From Chromatium weissei (GTDB lineage: Bacteria > Pseudomonadota > Gammaproteobacteria > Chromatiales > Chromatiaceae), in NCBI RefSeq assembly GCF_016583765.1, contig NZ_NRRR01000001.1, positions 124,001 to 188,000 of the forward strand: a DNA stretch of 64,000 nt, given 5' to 3'. The notes under the pieces were generated by a model. That model searched no databases and was not told where the DNA came from. It worked only from the letters and a program-made list of their open reading frames with translations. Below are positions 57,423 to 64,000 of this stretch, one piece after another; position 1 is the first letter of the stretch; each line of letters opens with the position of its first letter. The position numbers and the translations under genes are program-made.

Positions 57423-58859
57423 ATGGCATGGGAAACCGTCATCGGTCTTGAAATCCACACCCAGCTTGCAACGCAATCGAAAATCTTCTCCGGTGCGCCG
57501 ACCGCATTTGGTGCTGCGCCCAATACGCAAGCCTGCGCGATTGATTTGGGTTTGCCGGGCGTGTTGCCGGTGCTCAACGCCGAGGCCGTGCGACTGGCAG
57601 TGCGTTTTGGCACGGCAATCAACGCGGAAATCGCGCCGCGCTCGGTGTTTGCTCGCAAAAACTATTTTTATCCCGATTTGCCCAAAGGCTATCAAATCAG
57701 TCAGTTCGAGCTGCCGGTGGTCGGTAAAGGTGTCGTTGAAGTCATTCTCGATGACGGCACGGTGAAAACCATCGGCGTGACTCGCGCCCATTTGGAAGAG
57801 GATGCCGGCAAATCGCTACACGAGGATGTTCACGGTTATACGGGCATTGATTTGAATCGCGCCGGAACGCCGCTGCTCGAAATCGTCTCCGAGCCGGACA
57901 TGCGCTCGCCACAGGAAGCGGTGGCTTATGCCAAGAAAATTCATCAGTTAGTGCGCTACATCGGCATCAGCGACGGCAACATGCAGGAAGGTTCATTTCG
58001 CGTGGATGCCAATGTGTCGGTGCGTCCAGTCGGGCAGGCTGCATTCGGTACTCGCGCCGAGATTAAAAATGTCAATTCGTTTCGCTTTTTAGAAAAGGCA
58101 ATTCGGTTTGAAGTGGAACGGCAAATTGAATTGCTCGAAAGCGGCGGGCGCGTGATTCAGGAAACGCGGCTGTATGACGCGGCAAAAGATGAAACGCGCT
58201 CGATGCGCACCAAAGAAGAAGCGAATGATTACCGCTATTTTCCTGATCCCGATTTGCTGCCGTTGGAAATTGATGCGGCTTTTCTCGCTGCGGCAACTGC
58301 CGATTTGCCCGAATTACCGGATGCCAAACGGGCGCGATTTCATGCCGATTACGGTTTATCAGCGGATGATGCCAATTTGCTGACGGCAACCCGCGAGCTG
58401 GCGAATTATTTTGAAACCGTTGCTGGCGCGACGGGCGAACCGAAATTGGCAGCAAATTGGATTGGCGGCGAATTGATGGCGGCGCTCAATAAAATCGACG
58501 GCGACATCACGCGCAGTCCGGTTTCCGCACCGCTGCTCGCTGGATTAATTCGGCGCATTCAAGACAACACGCTGTCGGGCAAATTGGCGAAGCAGGTGTT
58601 TGAAGCGATGTGGAACGGCGAAGGCGACGCGGATCAAATCATTGCCGCCAAAGGACTGACGCAAATCACTGATTCCAGTGCAATTGAGGCGTTGCTGATG
58701 AATATCGTCGCCGCCAATTGCGAGCAAGTGGCGCAATATCGTGCGGGAAAAGACAAGGTGTTCGGGTTCTTTGTTGGGCAGGCGATGAAACAAAGCGGCG
58801 GTAAAGCCAATCCGACACAGGTCAACGACATTCTCAAACGGCTGTTAGCGGACGATTGA
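57423..58859 (+). CDS. gatB: Aspartyl/glutamyl-tRNA amidotransferase subunit B
   Basis: Subunit B of GatCAB, which amidates Glu-tRNA-Gln or Asp-tRNA-Asn. [18 protein letters not shown] at the start, [11 protein letters not shown] and [18 protein letters not shown] are diagnostic; a C-terminal GatB/Yqey tail ends [13 protein letters not shown]. 478 residues. gatC and gatA, its usual upstream neighbours, are not here and must be elsewhere. A terminator follows. Confidence 0.97.
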   Translation: MAWETVIGLEIHTQLATQSKIFSGAPTAFGAAPNTQACAIDLGLPGVLPVLNAEAVRLAVRFGTAINAEIAPRSVFARKNYFYPDLPKGYQISQFELPVVGKGVVEVILDDGTVKTIGVTRAHLEEDAGKSLHEDVHGYTGIDLNRAGTPLLEIVSEPDMRSPQEAVAYAKKIHQLVRYIGISDGNMQEGSFRVDANVSVRPVGQAAFGTRAEIKNVNSFRFLEKAIRFEVERQIELLESGGRVIQETRLYDAAKDETRSMRTKEEANDYRYFPDPDLLPLEIDAAFLAAATADLPELPDAKRARFHADYGLSADDANLLTATRELANYFETVAGATGEPKLAANWIGGELMAALNKIDGDITRSPVSAPLLAGLIRRIQDNTLSGKLAKQVFEAMWNGEGDADQIIAAKGLTQITDSSAIEALLMNIVAANCEQVAQYRAGKDKVFGFFVGQAMKQSGGKANPTQVNDILKRLLADD

Positions 58860-58880
58860 GACGCGGTCGGTAAAACGCAA

Positions 58881-58908
58881 AAACCCCAGTTTGCACTGGG
58901 GTTTTTAA
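58881..58908 (+). terminator. Terminator after gatB
   Basis: AAACCCCAGT and ACTGGGGTTT, ten perfect pairs around TTGC, followed by TTAATT on the plus strand and AAACG complement runs on the other. It lies between convergent genes and can act in both directions. Confidence 0.85.
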
Positions 58909-58925
58909 TTAACAACAATTGAAAA

Positions 58926-60806
58926 TCAAGCCGTTTGACGTTTTAGCCAGTCGAGTACACCCGGCTCCGCTGCCCACACATCACGCATATCTTGACGATA
59001 AAACCACGCTTGATCTTCACCGCCGATGGTCATGCCTCGCGGATTAAACCTCGGTTGTTTGATGCGTTTGCGCGTCAAGTAGTCAGAAACGTGCGGCATT
59101 CGTTGCACCGCTTTCGTCAATACGGTACGCGCCAGCTCTTTTTGTCCCAACCGATACAGCGCCAGCACTTCGCCATAAACCAATTCAGTCAGCATGTCAT
59201 TAGGAAATCGCCGCGCCAGCGCCACCGCCCGTTCATTGTCACCATCACGCAGATAAAGATTCATCAATTCCGCCCGCACACCGTGATTGTCGTGCGGATT
59301 CAAGCGCAACATGGTTTCTAACGTCGCAATTGCGCCGCGCAAATCCTTGATTTCCTCAAGTTGATAGTCGTAGCGGCGAAACAACAGACGCAGCGCCGGT
59401 TGATTGCTCGGTGCTTCCCACGGCAAATAACGGTCATCATCGGCGGGCGAAGCGGCAATGATGATTGCCCACGCACGTTCCAACAGCGGCCACAACAGAA
59501 TCTGCGCAATCCACGGCAATTCAGTCTCTGGATAGACTCCGAGCGCGGTGGCAATGTCGTCAAGCACACTCAAACTGTCAGCACATTCAGGATGTTCCAG
59601 CAAACTGTCGATCCATTCAGGATTGAACCAAATCTTTTCGTCTTCTTCGTCCGACAACCTGAGCTGCGTAGACAACGGCTTGCCAACTGGAAATTCCGAC
59701 TGCCACAGCGCCTCAATTTTTTTGACGGAAGACGGCGGCGACAATTCAAATTTGTCACGCTGTTCGCGCAGTGCTGTCAGTTGAATCGGAACGACGCTGT
59801 AAACCGGAAGCGGACGCTGACAATTCTGCGTAATCCAATTTCGTAATTCGATCAACGCGGGATGAATGCCATCTGTGTCCACATCCATCAATGCACCTTG
59901 CGGATCAGCGACCGCATGTTCCAAAAAACTCAAAAACAGTTCGTCATCAAAATGCGCCAGTCGCTGAAATTGATGCAGCCAAAACTGCGCTCGCCGCTGC
60001 GCCAATTCGATCTTTTTTTGAGAAACAAGCAGCGTAATTTCTAATAACGCCGTGCTCGGATTATTCGGATGACTGCGCAACGCAGCAGTAAACGCCTGTT
60101 GTGCCTGCTCAAAATCACCTGCATCAATGTGCATGGTGCTGCGGCGTTGCCACGCGGCTGCTTGCAATTGTCCACTGGCTTCAGTGCACACGCGATTCAA
60201 AAAGACATTCTTTTTACGCGAATAATCAAGTTGATCATACGCATTACAAAGAAGATCAAACGCTGGCTCGTAATCACCATTCAATTCGGAAAGCGTTCCA
60301 GCGAATAGCGGTTCTAATAAAGTAACCACACGACGCGAATGACCTTCATCCAACCAACGATCCGCAATCACCGCCAATAACGGCTTCGGAACGGCATTTA
60401 GTTTAAGTGCCAATTTCAAATGCGATTCTGGCAATTCATTAAATAACACCATCCAAATCACATCGCTCGACAATTCAGGCGCATCTTCCAACCTGCTGCA
60501 ACAATCACGATAACGCAATCCAGAACCGCATCGACACTCGGAATTCGGTGTCGGAGTGGGCAATGGCTGCACTCTAAATTCGTATTGCGGCAGCGGTGTC
60601 GCATTCCAAATAGAAATACCGAGCAGAGTGGCAAAACGCTGGCGCTCAAACGAATCCATATAATCAGGCAATGTCAATAGCGATGGAATGACCTCACGCA
60701 CCCAATGTAAAAAGTCATCAGAATTAGGCACTGTGAGAATACGTTTCACCGCCTGAATAATGATTTGCTCAAAATCTTCTGAGTCGGCGATATCGTATTG
60801 AAACAT
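58926..60806 (-). CDS. SEC-C zinc motif and TPR repeat protein
   Basis: No enzyme domain recognised. Near residue 90 it has a SEC-C metal-binding motif, CRCGSGLRYRDCC. Later residues contain tetratricopeptide-like helices, for example AGDFEQAQQAFTAALRSHP and the C-terminal ELARTVLTKAVQRMPH. The ATG at 60806 has GGAG eight bases before it; the frame to 60875 overlaps moaE. About 626 residues, much larger than simple SEC-C proteins. A protein-binding scaffold is likely; the role is unknown. Confidence 0.75.
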   Translation of the reverse strand: MFQYDIADSEDFEQIIIQAVKRILTVPNSDDFLHWVREVIPSLLTLPDYMDSFERQRFATLLGISIWNATPLPQYEFRVQPLPTPTPNSECRCGSGLRYRDCCSRLEDAPELSSDVIWMVLFNELPESHLKLALKLNAVPKPLLAVIADRWLDEGHSRRVVTLLEPLFAGTLSELNGDYEPAFDLLCNAYDQLDYSRKKNVFLNRVCTEASGQLQAAAWQRRSTMHIDAGDFEQAQQAFTAALRSHPNNPSTALLEITLLVSQKKIELAQRRAQFWLHQFQRLAHFDDELFLSFLEHAVADPQGALMDVDTDGIHPALIELRNWITQNCQRPLPVYSVVPIQLTALREQRDKFELSPPSSVKKIEALWQSEFPVGKPLSTQLRLSDEEDEKIWFNPEWIDSLLEHPECADSLSVLDDIATALGVYPETELPWIAQILLWPLLERAWAIIIAASPADDDRYLPWEAPSNQPALRLLFRRYDYQLEEIKDLRGAIATLETMLRLNPHDNHGVRAELMNLYLRDGDNERAVALARRFPNDMLTELVYGEVLALYRLGQKELARTVLTKAVQRMPHVSDYLTRKRIKQPRFNPRGMTIGGEDQAWFYRQDMRDVWAAEPGVLDWLKRQTA

Positions 60807-60811
60807 GATAT

Positions 60812-61243
60812 TTACTCCAAACAAGTGTGCGTCGTCACCCAGCGAGCACCCTGTATCGTTTGCTCTTTCTTCCATAGCGGGGCGCGTGTTTTTAATTCGT
60901 CAATGAGGAATTGACAAGCATTAAAGGCATCGCTTCGATGCGCACTGGTCACGCCAATGAATACGATAGGGTCTTGAATAGCGAGAGTGCCTATACGATG
61001 AATCAAGGTGATTCGTCGCAATACCCAGCGGTTAATGGCAATTGCTACCAGCTCGGTGAATACGCGTTCGGTCATACCTGGATAATGCTCCAGCGTCATT
61101 TGCGATACTGCCATTTCAGCATTGAAATCACGCATCAAGCCAATAAACGTCACGACCGCACCAGCGCCAAAATCGCCTTGCCATAACGCTTCCTGTTCGG
61201 TCGCAAGCGCAATGGGTTCGGCTTGAATTCGTATTCGATACAT
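60812..61243 (-). CDS. moaE: Molybdopterin synthase catalytic subunit MoaE
   Basis: Large subunit that inserts sulfur into precursor Z to give molybdopterin. GAVVTFIGLMRDFN at the start, HYPGMTE and catalytic-lysine segment KTRAPLWKKEQ near the end are diagnostic. The ATG at 61243 aligns with homologues; the longer frame to 61324 lies in nnrU. 143 residues. moaD, its sulfur carrier partner, is not adjacent. Confidence 0.93.
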   Translation of the reverse strand: MYRIRIQAEPIALATEQEALWQGDFGAGAVVTFIGLMRDFNAEMAVSQMTLEHYPGMTERVFTELVAIAINRWVLRRITLIHRIGTLAIQDPIVFIGVTSAHRSDAFNACQFLIDELKTRAPLWKKEQTIQGARWVTTHTCLE

Positions 61244-61247
61244 GTAT

Positions 61248-61820
61248 TCAACCGAGTGGTGCAACGCCAATCCATGCACGATGCAGCCAGAATAAAAACA
61301 ACAGATAAATACCCAGTCCACCAATCACTGCAATTGCATCATTGGCAGAATGCGCTGGCGCTCCGTTAACTGGTACGCCGCTGCGTTTTTTCAATGAGAT
61401 TCGTGCCGAAATTGCCCAAATGAGAAAGCTGCCAAATAACAGCACATCAGTCAGCGAACCATTCGCCAATAAATGTGCAAAAGCCCAGATTTTGACCGCC
61501 AGCAACATGGGATGTTTCGCCATGTGTTGAATACGCCCCGGCAAATACGTTGCGAATAGCAATGGAAATACCGGCAGCATCAATAGCAAATTAACATGCT
61601 TCATCCAGTGCGGCGGACTATAAAGCACCAGTGCAGTTGAATGCGCGGCGCTATAACCGAATACAATTAGAATCAATCCGGTCAACGCTAATAGACTGTA
61701 TCCTGCTTGCCAGCCAATGACACCAATACGCATCACCACTGTTGGACGCACTTTTGGTGCGAGCATCGGTATTGCGTGAATGCTAAGAAAAAGCAATAAA
61801 CCAAGAATTAAAAGCATCAC
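61248..61820 (-). CDS. NnrU family membrane protein
   Basis: Five or six transmembrane helices and the segments PPHWMKHVNLLLMLPVF, RIQHMAKHPMLLAVKIWAFAHL typical of NnrU, a family seen with denitrification genes and with isoprenoid-type methyl transfer proteins. 190 residues. No nitrogen oxide genes lie near, so the role is open. It lies four bases ahead of moaE. Confidence 0.85.
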   Translation of the reverse strand: MMLLILGLLLFLSIHAIPMLAPKVRPTVVMRIGVIGWQAGYSLLALTGLILIVFGYSAAHSTALVLYSPPHWMKHVNLLLMLPVFPLLFATYLPGRIQHMAKHPMLLAVKIWAFAHLLANGSLTDVLLFGSFLIWAISARISLKKRSGVPVNGAPAHSANDAIAVIGGLGIYLLFLFWLHRAWIGVAPLG

Positions 61821-62182
61821 GAATCAATTCCTCTCATTCCGTCGTCAGTGTCTTGAACCAGCACCCAAGGTTTAACGACCACCGTCCACAGTTGTGCATC
61901 ATTTATAAACCATTGTTCTGCTTGTTTATCAGGAACTTGCAACACGCGCTCGGTGGCGATGAGCGAGGCAATACTTTGAGCGTCATCGCGGGCAATCAGT
62001 GCGGCAACTTCAATTAAATCAAGCCCATTGCGTACCCAAATCACGCGCCCCTGCGCAAAAAACCGTTGCAATTCTCGCCACGCCAATTGCGCCGTTTGCT
62101 GATTCAGCGTTTGGCGCAATTCGTTTTCATCATTCAAACCAATGAGCGGAGCGCCCATTGGTAATTCATCATTCAACATCAT
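61817..62182 (-). CDS. DUF2288 family protein
   Basis: Small cytoplasmic protein of unknown function. Family pattern [17 protein letters not shown], then [18 protein letters not shown] is seen. 121 residues. It overlaps the glgB end by 14 bases and nnrU by four, so glgB-DUF2288-nnrU-moaE form one transcription unit. Confidence 0.8.
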   Translation of the reverse strand: MMLNDELPMGAPLIGLNDENELRQTLNQQTAQLAWRELQRFFAQGRVIWVRNGLDLIEVAALIARDDAQSIASLIATERVLQVPDKQAEQWFINDAQLWTVVVKPWVLVQDTDDGMRGIDS

Positions 62183-64000
62183 CAGACAACAAATCCGTGT
62201 TTATTTCATCAGTCTGTATTGAATCTTCATGAGCGATATTCGTATCAGTTGACGACTGTGCAATTGACGGTTTTTTCGGCGTATACACCATAATCAATCC
62301 GCCGAGCGGTGGCAGCGCAATTGGAATTGAGTGCGGTCGTCCCATCCAACTCACGGGTTCAGATGCCACTCCACCCTGATTACCAACATTGCTACCGCCA
62401 TATACTTCCGAATCGGAATTCATTGCCTCGCGGTAAAAGCCTGCTTCGGGAACACCAATACGATAATTATTGCGCGGCACTGGCGTAAAATTAAATGCAC
62501 AGGCGACAATTTCACCACCGGATTTGCTTTTACGCACATAACTTAATACGGATTGCGAACTGTCATGGCAATCAATCCATTCAAAACCAGCAGGTTCAAA
62601 ATCAACTTCATGCAATGCTGGCAATTGACGATGCAGACGATTCAAATCAGAAACCAGTGTTTTTAATCCCAAATGTTGTGGGCGTTCTAATAGCTCCCAA
62701 TCGAGTGATCCTGCAAAATTCCATTCCTCGCCTTGCCCAAATTCACAGCCCTGAAATAATAGCTTTTTACCGGGATAACTAAACATGAATGTGTATAACA
62801 AACGGAGACTTGCAAACTTTTGCCATCCATCACCCGGCATCTTATCCAGCATTGATTTTTTACCGTGAACCACTTCATCATGTGAGAACGGTAATACAAA
62901 GTTTTCAGTAAATGCGTAGAGTAAACCGAAGGTCAATAAATCGTGATGAAAATGACGATAAATTGGATCTTTTTGCATATAAGACAGCGTGTCGTGCATC
63001 CAACCCATATTCCATTTCATACTGAAACCAAGTCCGCCTAAATAGGTTGGACGTGATACCGCTGGCCATGCAGTAGATTCTTCAGCAATCATTAACGTAC
63101 CGGGATGCTGTTCATGTGTCACCATATTCAATTGGCGCACAAAATCAACTGCTTCTAAGTTCTCATTGCCGCCGTATTTATTTGGAATCCATTCGCCAGC
63201 ATTGCGGGAATAATCGAGATAAAGCATTGATGCAACGGCATCAACACGCAATCCATCAAGATGGAATTCATCTAACCAATAAAGCGCACTGGATAATAAA
63301 AAGTTTTTAACTTCATTCCGTCCAAAATTGAAAATGAGTGTACCCCAATCCTTGTGTTCACCCATGCGCGGATCGGCATGTTCGTATAATGCGGTGCCAT
63401 CAAAACGCGCCAGCGCATACGCATCTTTAGGGAAATGCGCGGGAACCCAATCTAATAATACGCCAATACCCTGTTGATGTAGATAATCGACAAAAAAGCG
63501 GAAATCATCGGGTGTTCCAAAACGAGCACTCGGGGCGAAATAACCGGTGCATTGATAGCCCCAAGAAGCGTCAAGTGGATGCTCGGTAATTGGCAATAGT
63601 TCAATATGCGTAAAACCCAATTCTGTGACGTAATCACCGAGCTGTTTTGCCAAGATACGGTAATTCAAAAAGTTGCCATCTTCATCACGCATCCATGAGC
63701 CGAGATGAACTTCATACACTGAAAATGCTTGATGCTGCCAATTCGATTCTGCTCGCGCTTTCATCCAATCAGCGTCTGTCCATTCATAGTGACTCGGTGG
63801 ACAAATTAATCCTGCTGTTTGTGGTCGTTCTTGAAAGGCTTGTGCATAGGGATCAATTTTAATGTGGATATTGGTGGCGCGATCTCGCAATTCATATTTA
63901 TAAAAGCCACCGGGTTCTAAACCGGGAATAAATAATTCCCATACGCCGCTGCCACCGCGTACACGCATGGAATGTGCGCGACCATCCCAGCCATTGAAAT
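62169..64000 (-). CDS. glgB: 1,4-alpha-glucan branching enzyme, N-terminus outside window
   Basis: Glycogen branching enzyme (GH13). The frame continues through the window end ([11 protein letters not shown] precedes the ATG at 63968), so the N-terminal part of the CBM48 domain is missing. The catalytic core has the nucleophile aspartate in [18 protein letters not shown], the acid glutamate in [10 protein letters not shown], and [15 protein letters not shown]. The C-terminus carries about 40 extra, acidic residues ([15 protein letters not shown]) after the usual end [10 protein letters not shown]. First of a unit with DUF2288, nnrU and moaE. Confidence 0.96.
   Translation of the reverse strand, partial: FNGWDGRAHSMRVRGGSGVWELFIPGLEPGGFYKYELRDRATNIHIKIDPYAQAFQERPQTAGLICPPSHYEWTDADWMKARAESNWQHQAFSVYEVHLGSWMRDEDGNFLNYRILAKQLGDYVTELGFTHIELLPITEHPLDASWGYQCTGYFAPSARFGTPDDFRFFVDYLHQQGIGVLLDWVPAHFPKDAYALARFDGTALYEHADPRMGEHKDWGTLIFNFGRNEVKNFLLSSALYWLDEFHLDGLRVDAVASMLYLDYSRNAGEWIPNKYGGNENLEAVDFVRQLNMVTHEQHPGTLMIAEESTAWPAVSRPTYLGGLGFSMKWNMGWMHDTLSYMQKDPIYRHFHHDLLTFGLLYAFTENFVLPFSHDEVVHGKKSMLDKMPGDGWQKFASLRLLYTFMFSYPGKKLLFQGCEFGQGEEWNFAGSLDWELLERPQHLGLKTLVSDLNRLHRQLPALHEVDFEPAGFEWIDCHDSSQSVLSYVRKSKSGGEIVACAFNFTPVPRNNYRIGVPEAGFYREAMNSDSEVYGGSNVGNQGGVASEPVSWMGRPHSIPIALPPLGGLIMVYTPKKPSIAQSSTDTNIAHEDSIQTDEINTDLLSDDVE

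Overview
This window is chromosomal DNA from a sulfur-oxidising gammaproteobacterium. The reason is a complete oxidative-type (reverse) dissimilatory sulfite reductase cluster, dsrABEFHCMKLJOPN, on the minus strand at 14015-26600, together with gammaproteobacterial housekeeping genes such as cmoAB, holC, fabA, tsaB, ftsB-ispD-eno and pheA-tyrA. The dsrEFH genes and the dsrL gene mark the sulfur-oxidising type. No photosynthesis gene is present, so the window does not show whether the organism is phototrophic; a Chromatiales or related sulfur oxidiser is the best inference. Two gene families common in cyanobacteria and large sulfur bacteria (Uma2/DUF820 and DUF29) sit inside amino-acid operons.

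Layout. 1-11068: a diguanylate cyclase, a B12-type TonB receptor behind a cobalamin riboswitch, the ispD-ftsB-eno group, a lytic transglycosylase, and a cmoA-cmoB-O-antigen ligase-glycosyltransferase run. 11186-13951: polyphosphate kinase, an OsmC peroxidase and tRNA-Leu(CAA). 14015-26600: the dsr cluster. 26601-27006: a dsrA upstream region with two inverted repeats. 27007-37423: an Mth938-like gene, then a minus-strand operon gyrA-serC-serA-pheA-(Uma2)-hisC-tyrA. gyrA carries a 519-residue intein at 35537-37093.

37588-46191: a glycosyltransferase, the ilvI-ilvH-(DUF29)-ilvC operon, a PilZ protein, proS and fabA. 46274-53384: an HDOD protein, holC, tsaB, a cold-shock gene with a structured leader, and two translationally coupled sensor kinases. 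53473-64000: a fused restriction-methylation enzyme overlapping murI, gatB, a SEC-C/TPR protein, moaE, an NnrU-like membrane protein, DUF2288, and glgB cut by the window end.

How the genes work together. DsrEFH hand sulfur to DsrC. DsrAB oxidises it with siroheme, whose amide form DsrN probably makes. DsrL passes electrons to NAD(P)+, and the DsrMKJOP membrane complex re-oxidises DsrC. The GGDEF, PilZ, HDOD and sensor-kinase proteins suggest c-di-GMP and two-component control. The least ordinary object is the gyrA intein: it lies at the G/S junction before the strand-passage tyrosine rather than at the mycobacterial Y/T site, and has an HNH-like endonuclease followed by about a dozen degenerate W-x-N-P-x-F/Y-R repeats. 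Other points are possible extra reading frame after dsrK, hairpins at several dsr gene junctions, and paired inverted repeats upstream of dsrA.
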